DNA of 58,723 nucleotides from Xanthomonas bonasiae (GTDB taxonomy: Bacteria; Pseudomonadota; Gammaproteobacteria; Xanthomonadales; Xanthomonadaceae). The stretch covers positions 1 through 58,723 of the forward strand of contig NZ_JAFIWB010000031.1 in assembly GCF_017163705.1 (NCBI RefSeq), written 5' to 3'. Shown piece by piece: positions 1-7,948 of this stretch. The stretch's first letter is position 1. Each line of letters starts with the position of its first letter. The notes beneath the pieces are model-generated. The model ran no database searches. It saw only the letters and a list, made by a program, of their open reading frames with translations, and had not been told where the DNA came from. The position numbers and the translations under genes are program-made.

Positions 1-441
1 CGATTGGAGCCTCCCTTACAGGAAGCGAAGAAAGCCAGCCTGAGTGCACTGTAGGAGGGGCTTCAGCCCCGACAGTTTGCTGGCGGGGTCGACCGGTTTG
101 CCGGCTCGTTTGTCGCGGCTGAAGCCGCTCCTACAAAAGCGCGCAGCAGCGGGCTGGACGCAGTGTGGGAAGGACTTCAATCCCGACAGCTGACGAAGCC
201 ACCTATCTCACTGCCGCATTGTCGCGATTGGAGCCTCCCTTACAGGAAGCGAAGAAAGCCAGCCTGAGTGCACTGTAGGAGGGGCTTCAGCCCCGACAGT
301 TCGCTCGCGGGCCGACCGGTTTGCCGGCTCGTTTGTCGCGGCTGAAGCCGCTCCTACAAAAGCGCGCAGCAGCGGGTTGGGCTGCTGTCGGCGCGCACCA
401 GCGCGGCGCTGACGCAGTGTGGGAGGGACTTCAGTCCCGAC
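1..441. repeat. Direct repeat block built from REP-like palindromes
   Basis: A block of about 155 bases at 1-155 recurs at 225-379, offset by 224 bases and nearly identical. Each copy holds a palindrome pair: one with the core GGGGCTTCAGCCCC (51-75 and 275-299) and one with GCGGCTGAAGCCGC (111-135 and 334-358). Each is followed by a related GGGAGGGACTTCAGTCCC-type unit (163-190 and 417-441). The first copy starts at the window edge, so the array may extend further left. No gene is visible in this stretch. The units look like Xanthomonas-type REP elements, which are probably transcribed as hairpins. Confidence 0.85.
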
Positions 442-525
442 GCAGGAAACCGGACCGTTCGCCGCACGCCGCTTCTTGCATCGGCTAGGAACCCGTCGAT
501 CCACGAGCCGACCCGCGACGCGCAT

Positions 526-2112
526 TCAGGGCGTCGCGTCCTGCAGGCGGTAGTCGGTACTCGCGCGCTGCTCGCCGCGCCAGCGGTCGAAGGCGCGCAC
601 CTCGATGCGGTGCGCGCCGGCGGCCAGGTCGGTCGGCAGGGTGCCGCGCCACAGATGCTGCGACGGGACGGCTTCCGGCGAGCGATCGTAGCCGCGCAGC
701 GCCTCGGCTGCATCGTCGCGCGCGTTCTCGGCGAGCAGGTCCGGATCCGGCCGCTGCACGCGGACCATCGGCTTCCATGCGCCCTCGTCGATGCGATATT
801 CCACGCGGCTGTCGTCCTCGCCCATGAACACGTTCGCGTACACCCCGAAGTCCGGATAGGCCTTGCGGCGCAGCAACTTGGGCGCGTGCAACTGCAGCTG
901 TGGGTCGCCGGCCGCGCGCGCGGCGTGATAGGCCAGCGCATAGTCGCCGCCCCGCTTCACGTCCAGGACCGCATAACCGTTCGGGGTGCCGTCGGCCATC
1001 GTCGTCGCGGGGATGCCGTCGGCATCCTTGACGCCGGACCAGTACGCGCCGCAGGCCGCGCCGACATTGTATTCGTGCAAGGGCTGCGCGCCGTGCCAGC
1101 CGTCGTCGGCGCCGTGGTAATAGTGGCGCTGGGTGTGGGTATGGCCGCTGAGCACCAGCACGTGCGGAAACGCCTGCAGCAAGCCGAACAGGCGCGCGCG
1201 GTCGGCATGGCGGAAGGTCTCCCTGCCCGGCGCGGCGTCGAACAGCGGGATGTGCATGCCCAGCACCAGCAGCCGGTCTTTGGGCAGCGTCGCCAGGTAC
1301 GCCTGCAGGAATGCGAACTGGTCCTCGCGCAGGCCGCCAATGTAGTCGGGCTGCTGCTTCGGCCGATAGACCACGTCGTCGAGGAACACGAAGCTGGCGC
1401 CGCCCTCCTCCACCGCGTAGGTGTCCGGGCCATAGATCGCGCGCCAGCTGGACAGCGAGCCGGCATCGTCGGCGGCATCGAAATTCAGATCGTGGTTGCC
1501 GGGCACATGGAACCACGGCACGCCGAGCTTGGCGGTTTCGGCGTTCAGCGCCGGATACAGCGCCAGGTTGTCGCTGACCACGTCGCCCAGGGTGGTGCCC
1601 AGGCGCGCGTGGGTCTTGCCCACCAGCGGCGCGACGATGTCGCGCGCGTAGTAGCCGACATCGGTCGCCGAGGCGGTCTGGGTATCGGTGAACACCAGCA
1701 CCTCGGTGCTGGCCGCCGGCGCTTGCGCGCGCAGCGCGAAATCCCAGCCGCTGGTGGCGCCGCTGGTGGGCGCGATGCCCGGATACTTGAGCTTGGGCGA
1801 TCCCGCCGGTGCATAGTGCCGCCAGTAGTCCGGCAAGCCGTTGCCGGCGCTGGCGAAGGCGTAGCCGTCGGGCTTGATCACGAACACCGTGCGCCCCGGC
1901 TCCACCGCGAGGCTGTAGCGGCCCTGCGCATCGGTGCGCACGATGTGCACGCCGTCGGACACCTGCACGCCGGCGATGCCGCGCTCGCCGTTGCCGCGGC
2001 CCGCGTGGCCGTCGCGCTCCTGGTAGACGCTGCCGCTGATCGTCGCCGGTTGCGCCAGCGCCGGAAGCGCGGCAGTCAACAGGCAGGTGAGCATTACGAC
2101 GCGCAGCGACAT
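526..2112 (-). CDS. Secreted calcineurin-like metallophosphoesterase (MPE1)
   Basis: 528-residue protein from ATG at 2112. That start is chosen because it gives a clean signal peptide (MSLRVVMLTCLLTAALPALA, cleavage after about residue 21); a longer in-frame ORF upstream has no such features. Residues about 22-115 match the N-terminal beta-sandwich of MetallophosN-type proteins. The phosphoesterase core follows, with DTQ at 143-145, GD at 176-177, GNHD at 205-208, GMH at 285-287 and SGHTHT at 322-327; a C-terminal domain lies beyond about 400. The first metal motif is DTQ rather than the usual DxH. It probably hydrolyses phosphoesters in the periplasm; the substrate is unknown. The upstream neighbour is the wreck of a second copy (MPE2). 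Confidence 0.85.
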   Translation of the reverse strand: MSLRVVMLTCLLTAALPALAQPATISGSVYQERDGHAGRGNGERGIAGVQVSDGVHIVRTDAQGRYSLAVEPGRTVFVIKPDGYAFASAGNGLPDYWRHYAPAGSPKLKYPGIAPTSGATSGWDFALRAQAPAASTEVLVFTDTQTASATDVGYYARDIVAPLVGKTHARLGTTLGDVVSDNLALYPALNAETAKLGVPWFHVPGNHDLNFDAADDAGSLSSWRAIYGPDTYAVEEGGASFVFLDDVVYRPKQQPDYIGGLREDQFAFLQAYLATLPKDRLLVLGMHIPLFDAAPGRETFRHADRARLFGLLQAFPHVLVLSGHTHTQRHYYHGADDGWHGAQPLHEYNVGAACGAYWSGVKDADGIPATTMADGTPNGYAVLDVKRGGDYALAYHAARAAGDPQLQLHAPKLLRRKAYPDFGVYANVFMGEDDSRVEYRIDEGAWKPMVRVQRPDPDLLAENARDDAAEALRGYDRSPEAVPSQHLWRGTLPTDLAAGAHRIEVRAFDRWRGEQRASTDYRLQDATP

Positions 2113-2467
2113 GGCATGGACCCGGGAAAGCGTAAGAAGTCGCGATTGTAGCCATCCCTCACGGCACTGCGGCGACGCGGCCGCGTCAGCCGGCGCGCCG
2201 GTGTGCAGAGCGCACGCCACTGGCCGGCGGCTTCGCGGATTGAGTCGATGCCGGCCACCACGCACCGATTGAGAGGCTTCGGCCGCGACAGCGCGCTTGT
2301 GAAGCCGGCCAGTTCGCCGGCTGGCTCGTCGCGCGTCGCGGCGGAAGCCGCTCCTACAAAGGCGCGCAGCAGCGGACCGGGTGCAGTGTGGGAGGGACTT
2401 CAGTCCCGCCGCAGGAAGGCAAACGTTCGCCGCTCGCCAAGCCAGAAACCCATCGCATCAATCCGCG
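2113..2467. repeat. Intergenic region with REP-like units upstream of MPE1
   Basis: This stretch has no convincing gene. It carries REP-like palindromes at about 2270-2292, 2335-2358 (GCGGCGGAAGCCGCTCC) and 2386-2412 (GGGAGGGACTTCAGTCCC). The order and spacing of the last two, including the shared GCGCGCAGCAGCGG linker, match the block downstream of MPE1 at 334-441. The repeat module was therefore duplicated together with the metallophosphoesterase gene. Confidence 0.75.
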
Positions 2468-2600
2468 GCGCTCGCGGTGTCGCATCCCGCAGTCCATATC
2501 CGCTGCTCGCGCGCTGCTCGCGACGCCAAGGGCCGAAGGCGCGCACACCCGATGCGGTGTGCACCGGCGCCCAGCGCGGCCGGCGAACCCGGCCGCGCGC
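2468..2600 (-). pseudogene. 3' remnant of a second metallophosphoesterase gene (MPE2)
   Basis: On the minus strand this DNA aligns with the last 30 or so codons of MPE1. GAHRI is followed, after a one-base frameshift, by VRAFGPWRREQRASSGYGLR and DATP at 2475-2486, against VRAFDRWRGEQRASTDYRLQ and DATP in MPE1. The stop after DATP is lost. Similarity fades at about 2590-2600, where unrelated DNA leading into the island begins. The matching 5' end of the same broken gene lies 10 kb away at 12843-13095 in the same orientation. Confidence 0.8.
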
Positions 2601-2671
2601 AACTTTGGCAGGCCCGAATCCCTGCCGACCTGCGATTTCGCGGGCGACTGACGCGCTTCGGGCCGAAACCG

Positions 2672-3517
2672 TCAGGCATGTCCCCAGGCGTCAGGCCATG
2701 GCCTGCCCGCCGCCACCGGAAAACCGGCGTTGAGCTCCCGCGCGCGCTGGCGCAGGCGCAGGCGCAGCGCGTCGGGGATCGCGACTCCCCCCTTGCCGGC
2801 GTGCAACCGGGAAGCGTCGGGATTCATTTTGCGGCGAAGATGCTCCGGCAGGTCGCGCAGTTGCTTCATCGCCATCGTCCGCACCGCCTCGCGCGCTTGC
2901 CGGGAGTCGAAGCTCACCGCAGCGTCCCGGTCGATCCCCAGCCAGCCGCAGAGGTCGCGGAAACCGGCGTCCGGTGCCGCGTACATGTCCTCGAACGTCA
3001 TCAACCGCAACCGCTGTTCCGGGAAGAACTGGCGCCAGCGCGACAGCGGCCCGGTCACGTCCAGCAGGTTGAGGTAGTGCAGTCCGAACGGGAAATACGT
3101 GGTCGCGAAACGCGCCTCGCCGGTGCGGAAGATCGCCGCCTCGGGGTCCGCGTCGCCTTCGTTGCCCGTGCGCAGATACAGCTCGTACAGGCTGACCAGC
3201 ATGTCCGCCGGATTTCGCAACAGCAGCACGATGCGCGCATCGGGATGCGCCTTCGCGATCAACGCCGGCGCCTCGTGGCTGTAGAAGTACCAGACCGAGG
3301 CCTCGGCGCGATAGCGCTGATCGCCGGCAACGGCGAACAGCCGCTGGTAATCCGCAGGATCGGAAACGGTATGCGGTTGAGCGGGCAGATCCGCGGCGTA
3401 GAAATGCGGTTCCTTCAGCACGGACGCGTAGACATCGGGATGCTGCTTCAGCGCGGCGAACAGCGACGTGGTGCCGCATCGCGGCGCGCCGATGACGAAG
3501 AGATTCGGCGCCTTCAC
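2672..3517 (-). CDS. PAPS-dependent sulfotransferase (Sulfotransfer_1 type)
   Basis: 281 residues from GTG at 3517, which overlaps the preceding stop codon as GTGA; a second GTG lies one codon upstream. The start of the chain carries the 5'-phosphosulfate-binding loop (GAPRCGTTS, residues 10-18). KEPHFY follows at 35-40, and the 3'-phosphate site is represented by R101 and S109 in LLLRNPADMLVSLYELY. These are the marks of heparan/alcohol-type sulfotransferases that move sulfate from PAPS to a hydroxyl or amine. Full-length for the family. It is the last gene of the overlapping pathway operon, so it probably acts late, as a tailoring enzyme. The acceptor is unknown. Confidence 0.85.
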   Translation of the reverse strand: MKAPNLFVIGAPRCGTTSLFAALKQHPDVYASVLKEPHFYAADLPAQPHTVSDPADYQRLFAVAGDQRYRAEASVWYFYSHEAPALIAKAHPDARIVLLLRNPADMLVSLYELYLRTGNEGDADPEAAIFRTGEARFATTYFPFGLHYLNLLDVTGPLSRWRQFFPEQRLRLMTFEDMYAAPDAGFRDLCGWLGIDRDAAVSFDSRQAREAVRTMAMKQLRDLPEHLRRKMNPDASRLHAGKGGVAIPDALRLRLRQRARELNAGFPVAAGRPWPDAWGHA

Positions 3518-4218
3518 CACGGAAAAATCGCCTTGTCCTTGTAGAACTTTCCGGTCTCGCCGCCGCCATCGGCCAGCCACAGGATGGTCTCGGCCCCCTC
3601 CTCCGGCGAACGCGGCGCGGCGATGCCGCCGAGCTTGGTCCTGACCCACCCCGGGGTCATGCAGTTGACGCGGATGCCGCTGTCGGCAAGCTCGATCGCC
3701 AGCGCCTGGGTCAGCACGTTCAATGCCGACTTCGAGCTTCGGTACGCCAGGTTGTTGCCTTCGATCTTGGTGGAGCTGCCATGGCCGCTGGACACATTGA
3801 TGATCTGCGCCTGCGCACGCTCGCGCATCAAGGGCAGGACGAGCTGGATCAGGCGCCACGGGCCGAAGAAATTGACGTCGAACGTCGCCCGCGCCTGCGC
3901 CTGGGCTTCCGTGCTGGGCTTGTCGCGCACGCCGACGGAGACACCGGCGTTGTTGACGAGCAGGTCGATATGCCCGTGGGCCTGGGCGACGACGTCGATC
4001 GCCGCCGCCATCGAAGCTTCCGAACAGACGTCCAGTTGGATCGGCGTCACGTTGGTCAGCTGGCGACGCTCGACCGCCAACGCGCCGTCGGCCAGATTCC
4101 GGCAGCCCATGTACACATGCACGCCGCGCTGGGCGAGGCCTTCGCATGCGGCGAGGCCGATGCCCCGATTGCCGCCGCTGATGAGGGCGACGCGATCGCC
4201 GGCTGTCGTTTCGGTCAT
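3514..4218 (-). CDS. Short-chain dehydrogenase/reductase
   Basis: 234 residues from ATG at 4218, overlapping the previous gene's stop as ATGA. Classical SDR features are visible: glycine-rich SGGNRGIG at 14-21, NNAG at 89-92, catalytic Ser in NVSS at 141-144 and YRSSK with Tyr159 and Lys163. The residues after the second beta strand, MGCRNL, suggest NADP(H) preference. The protein is closest in style to carbonyl-reductase-like SDRs. It lies between two sulfotransferase genes in one translation-coupled operon, so it probably reduces or oxidises a carbonyl or hydroxyl on the pathway intermediate before or between sulfations. The substrate cannot be read from sequence. Confidence 0.87.
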   Translation of the reverse strand: MTETTAGDRVALISGGNRGIGLAACEGLAQRGVHVYMGCRNLADGALAVERRQLTNVTPIQLDVCSEASMAAAIDVVAQAHGHIDLLVNNAGVSVGVRDKPSTEAQAQARATFDVNFFGPWRLIQLVLPLMRERAQAQIINVSSGHGSSTKIEGNNLAYRSSKSALNVLTQALAIELADSGIRVNCMTPGWVRTKLGGIAAPRSPEEGAETILWLADGGGETGKFYKDKAIFPW

Positions 4219-4970
4219 GCTGCATCCATCCGGTATTCCGGAAAGCGGTTGAACAGGAAGGCTTCCCTGCGCACGACGAAATCGCGCAGGTTGTCGTCGA
4301 AGTAGTCGCGCGCGTGCGGGCGCGCCCGCGCTTCGTGGGCCTCGTCCGGCATGACCCGGCCGTGCTCGCGGACGGTTTTCGACAGCGACGCATCCGCGCC
4401 ATGGCGCTCGAGATAGTCGGCGAGGTCGTCGTTGAGCGTCTCGGTCCGCAGGAACTCGACCGGATACTCGAACGCCTGCAGGTGTCCCCGATCGAGGTCT
4501 TGCTCGCCGATGCCGGCGAATGCGCTCTTCGGGTCCTTGCAGAAGAAGCGGATGAACTGCTCCGTGTGCCAACCGAGCGCCCGCTCCGCCGGCAGCTTCG
4601 GAGTGTCGTATCCGCTGGCTACGCCGCGATGCACGTTGACGAAGAAGCGATTGGCGATCGCGACGAACGCGTCGAAACCGACCTGGGGATACTCGGGAAA
4701 GTCCCGCTGGATCAGCGCCGGATCGCAGTATTCCTGCGGATGCGTCTTCCACCAGCCGTAGTGGTACTGGGACACGTAGCGGTCGAAGGGCGAGCGCATG
4801 ACCGAGAGGATGGGCTTGCCTCGGTCGGCGTCCGGGATCTCGTCGCAGGTGGCGTGTTTCCGCCCGGTTTCCACGGCCTGCGCGCCATACACGCGCCGCA
4901 GCATCTGGGTGATGAACGTTCCGCCCGTCTTGGGCATGTGGATGAAAACGAAATCCGGCGTTATCAGCAT
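4215..4970 (-). CDS. Sulfotransferase of the Sulfotransfer_2 type
   Basis: 251 residues from ATG at 4970, five bases after the radical SAM stop. The sequence opens with IHMPKTGGTFI (10-20), the PAPS loop typical of carbohydrate/chondroitin-type sulfotransferases. RSPFDRYVS at 59-67 is the 3'-phosphate-binding segment. It differs clearly from the other sulfotransferase of the cluster, which has the PRCGTTS and KEPHF signatures, so the two are not a recent duplication. The rest is rich in charged and aromatic residues with no signal peptide, consistent with a cytoplasmic enzyme. Two sulfotransferase families in one operon suggest two sulfation sites or two acceptors. Confidence 0.82.
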   Translation of the reverse strand: MLITPDFVFIHMPKTGGTFITQMLRRVYGAQAVETGRKHATCDEIPDADRGKPILSVMRSPFDRYVSQYHYGWWKTHPQEYCDPALIQRDFPEYPQVGFDAFVAIANRFFVNVHRGVASGYDTPKLPAERALGWHTEQFIRFFCKDPKSAFAGIGEQDLDRGHLQAFEYPVEFLRTETLNDDLADYLERHGADASLSKTVREHGRVMPDEAHEARARPHARDYFDDNLRDFVVRREAFLFNRFPEYRMDAA

Positions 4971-4975
4971 CGTGG

Positions 4976-6325
4976 TCAGGCCTTGAGCGGCCTCGCGTTG
5001 CCGGTGAGCCGACGCCTCAACGCCGCGCCGAGATAACGGCCGCAATAGTCGCCGTAGATGACGCCCTCGTCGGTGAGGCGCAGTCGCTGGTCCTTGAGGG
5101 TGACCAGGCCTTGACGCTGGAGGTGCGCGAGATCCTCGGCGAGCATCATGTCCAGGTGCACGCCGTGCCTGTTCTGGTAGTCGTCGAGATCGATCGAGGT
5201 CGTCTTCAGCCCCATCACCAGGTCGCGCAGCATATGGTCGGCGCTGCTGATCTCCAGCACCCGCTGGGTCGGGATCAGTCCGCTCTCGACGCGTTCCAAA
5301 TATGCGTCGATCTCGGTGATGTTCTGCCTGCTGCGGCCGCCGACGGTTCCGAACGCCGACGCGCCGAAGCCATACATGTCTTCGCCGCGCCAACGGCTGA
5401 TGATGTGATGCTGCGGATACTTCCCTTCGCGGGTAAAGGTGAAGTACGTGGACGGCAGGTAGCCGGCCTCGCGCAGGCGCGAAAGACCCCAGCGCGCGAA
5501 CGCCATCTCCTGATCCGGCCCGGGCAGCGAGAGCGTGCCTTGCCGGACGTCGTTCATGTAGTGCGCGTTGGAGTACAGCTCCATCTTGTACACGGTGACC
5601 GCATGCACCCCGAGGGAGACGGCACGATTGATCGAGTGCTGCCAGCTCTGCATCGTCTCGCCTTCGAGCCCGGACAGCAGGTCCACGTTGACCACTGCTC
5701 CGGTGCTCAGCGCGCGCTCGATCGCGCGCGAATTCTTTTCGTCGGTATCGTGGCGGCCGGTCAAGGCGACGACGCGGTCGTCGAAGGACTGGATGCCGAA
5801 GCTGATCCGGTTGACGCCGAGGTCCGCCAGGCCGTCGATCATGCGGTTGTTCAGCGTGATCGGCTCGATCTCGAAAACGAACTCCGGCGCGTCCAGCACG
5901 AAGCATTCCTCGATCTTGCGCTTGATCCGCCGCAGCTGCTCGGGCTGGATCACGCTGGGCGTGCCGCCGCCGAAATAGATCGACTTCACGCGCCGTCCGC
6001 GCAACCTGTGCGCGTCGGCGACCAGCTCGATCTCGCGGCACAAGGCGTCGACGTAGCGCTCGCGGACCGCGTGCGAAGACTCGGACAGGATCTCGATCTT
6101 GAAGAAGCAGTAGCGGCAGCGCTGCAGGCAGAACGGAATATGGAAGTACAGATGCAGCGGCTTTTCGGACAGCAGATCGGCGTCGCCGGCCGACTTCCAG
6201 TAACGCTGGGGCGGCCACGCCACCACGAAGCCGTCGCGGTTCGGCGCTTCGTTGCGATAGTCCGGCGGCGCTTCGATCGGCGGCGCGCCCGCGTCGCCGA
6301 CCAGCGCGATCGTGAGGTTCGTCAT
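4976..6325 (-). CDS. HemN-like radical SAM enzyme
   Basis: 449 residues; its ATG at 6325 shares one base with the ACP stop (TAATG). The radical SAM cluster motif CxxxCxxC is at Cys66, Cys70 and Cys73, within HIPFCLQRCRYCFF. GGGTP follows at 119-123, and later motifs typical of the HemN/HemW family include SRWRGEDMYGFGASAFG. The C-terminal HemN-type domain is present. Members of this family include the anaerobic coproporphyrinogen oxidase, the haem chaperone HemW, and class C methyltransferases and cyclopropanases of natural-product pathways. Its place directly after the ACP gene argues for a tailoring role on a carrier-bound or released aromatic intermediate rather than haem synthesis. The reaction is unknown. 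Confidence 0.88.
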   Translation of the reverse strand: MTNLTIALVGDAGAPPIEAPPDYRNEAPNRDGFVVAWPPQRYWKSAGDADLLSEKPLHLYFHIPFCLQRCRYCFFKIEILSESSHAVRERYVDALCREIELVADAHRLRGRRVKSIYFGGGTPSVIQPEQLRRIKRKIEECFVLDAPEFVFEIEPITLNNRMIDGLADLGVNRISFGIQSFDDRVVALTGRHDTDEKNSRAIERALSTGAVVNVDLLSGLEGETMQSWQHSINRAVSLGVHAVTVYKMELYSNAHYMNDVRQGTLSLPGPDQEMAFARWGLSRLREAGYLPSTYFTFTREGKYPQHHIISRWRGEDMYGFGASAFGTVGGRSRQNITEIDAYLERVESGLIPTQRVLEISSADHMLRDLVMGLKTTSIDLDDYQNRHGVHLDMMLAEDLAHLQRQGLVTLKDQRLRLTDEGVIYGDYCGRYLGAALRRRLTGNARPLKA

Positions 6326-6606
6326 TACGCGCTGGCCTCGTCCGCATGCTCGGGCAGGCGCTTCAGCACCAGCGCCGCCACGCTATCGAGCGACTTGAAC
6401 GTGCCCGAATCCAGATCTTCGTCCAGGATGCGGATCGGGAAGCGGCGCTCGAGATGGTCGATGAACTCGGCCATGCTGATGGAATCCAGCGCGAGTCCGT
6501 CTTCCAGGAAAGAAGCCCCGTCCTGGATCTGCTCGTAGCGCACATTGAGATCCAGGTCCTCGGCGATGAGGCGCTTCAAGGTGTCGACGATCTGAGACTT
6601 ATCCAT
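6325..6606 (-). CDS. Acyl carrier protein
   Basis: 93-residue acidic helical protein. The phosphopantetheine attachment serine is Ser42 in LDSISMAEF, within the usual D-S-[IL] context at the start of helix II. The length and the downstream FKSLDSVAALV segment fit free-standing ACPs. Its start overlaps the end of the adenylating enzyme gene by eight bases, and its stop overlaps the radical SAM start, so these three products are translationally coupled. It probably carries the acyl or aryl group activated by the ligase. No phosphopantetheinyl transferase is in the window, so one elsewhere in the genome must activate it. Confidence 0.92.
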   Translation of the reverse strand: MDKSQIVDTLKRLIAEDLDLNVRYEQIQDGASFLEDGLALDSISMAEFIDHLERRFPIRILDEDLDSGTFKSLDSVAALVLKRLPEHADEASA

Positions 6607-7948
6607 GGCGATACTCCTTGATGATGGTCTTCCTGTCGGGTTTTCCGCTACCCAGGCAAGGCAGGTCCGACACGAGCGTGTAGTGGTCCGGCCGGGCGAA
6701 GGCCGGCAGGGTCATCGATGCGTGGCGCTTGAGGGCGTCGATGGTCAAGGCCGAGGTCGAGGGCTTGATCACGGCGGCGATGGCCTTGCCGGCCGTGGTC
6801 TCGTCTTCGAGCACGATCGCCACGGCCTGGTCGACATCCGGCCAGCCCATGATGGCGCCCTCGAGATCGGCCAGGATCAGCAGCCTGCCCGCGCGGTTCA
6901 GGCTGAGATCGGCCCGGCCGCGTATCGCGAAACCGCCGCTGTCGTCGAAGGTCGCGATGTCGCGCGTGTCCCACTCGGCGGGCAACGCCGACAGCGTTCC
7001 CTGGTGGGCGATATGCGTCGCGGCATGCGGATGGCTCACGATGAGAGTGCCTTGCGCGGCGTCCGCGTCCGCGAGGCATGCGCGCACGCCTTCGAGCGGA
7101 CGCAGCGCCTTGGGTGCGTTGGGCTCGGAGATCGCCACCACGCCGAGCTCGGAACTTCCGTAGAGGTCGAAGACGCGGTTGAACACCCGTTGCGCCTGCG
7201 CGTGCAGCGAGGGCGGCGTGCCGTCGCCGGCGAGCACGAGGCCGCGGCAACTGGCGACCGCATCGTTCTTGCGCTGCAGCAGCATGCGCAACAAGTGCGG
7301 CGTGGAAAAGACCCAGGTCGGCTGGGCGGCCCGCAGCGCATCGTTGAAGCCGAGCAGATTGGCCTTGGCCAGCAAGTGGATCTGCGCGCCGGCCAGCAAC
7401 GCCGGAATCAATGCCGCGCCGAGGCCGTACATATGGTGCAGGGGAACGGTGATCAGCACCCGGTCGTGCGCGCCGAGTTCGAGCCGGCGCAGGACCATGG
7501 CGCCGGTCGCGAGCAGATCGTCGTACGCATGCCAGATCACCTTCGGCGTGCCCACAGTACCCGAGGACAGCACCGCCACCCCGTCCGGCCATTGCCCATA
7601 CCCGGCGGGCGGTGGCGCGATCTCCAGAGGCGAGGCCGCTGCCTCGTTCCCGGCCGCAGCGCCGATATGCGCGTCGCACAGGGCCGGTGGCGTGGCGTCG
7701 CCCGCGCAGAGCAGCAGCGGATGCCCGTCGACGATGGCCGTCAGCTGCAGCGACAGCATGCCGAGATCGCCGATTCCCAGCAGCGCGACCCGCCTGTGCA
7801 TGCGGTAGGCCTGCCATCGCTCGCGCCCTGTGTCCAGGAGCTGTTTCAGCGTCGCGCTTTCGCCATTGAGATGCACCACGCTGCCGCTGGCGGCAAGCGC
7901 GTCGCGCCAGCCCTGCGCGCGGAACGGAGCGAGGGCCGCTGCGTTCAT
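6599..7948 (-). CDS. Acyl/aryl-adenylating enzyme (ANL superfamily)
   Basis: 449 residues from ATG at 7948, overlapping the upstream stop as ATGA. ANL core motifs are recognisable: SSGTVGTPK at 128-136 (A3), YGSSE at 263-267 (A5), TRDIATFDDSGGFAIRGRAD (A7/A8) and GSGKPDRK near the end, with the A10 lysine at about 436. The N-terminal part is short for a CoA ligase. The start Met is supported by the overlap rather than by a strong ribosome site. Given the adjacent ACP, it most likely adenylates a carboxylic acid and loads it onto the ACP thiol. 4-Hydroxybenzoate from the preceding gene product is the obvious candidate, as an inference. Confidence 0.87.
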   Translation of the reverse strand: MNAAALAPFRAQGWRDALAASGSVVHLNGESATLKQLLDTGRERWQAYRMHRRVALLGIGDLGMLSLQLTAIVDGHPLLLCAGDATPPALCDAHIGAAAGNEAAASPLEIAPPPAGYGQWPDGVAVLSSGTVGTPKVIWHAYDDLLATGAMVLRRLELGAHDRVLITVPLHHMYGLGAALIPALLAGAQIHLLAKANLLGFNDALRAAQPTWVFSTPHLLRMLLQRKNDAVASCRGLVLAGDGTPPSLHAQAQRVFNRVFDLYGSSELGVVAISEPNAPKALRPLEGVRACLADADAAQGTLIVSHPHAATHIAHQGTLSALPAEWDTRDIATFDDSGGFAIRGRADLSLNRAGRLLILADLEGAIMGWPDVDQAVAIVLEDETTAGKAIAAVIKPSTSALTIDALKRHASMTLPAFARPDHYTLVSDLPCLGSGKPDRKTIIKEYRHG

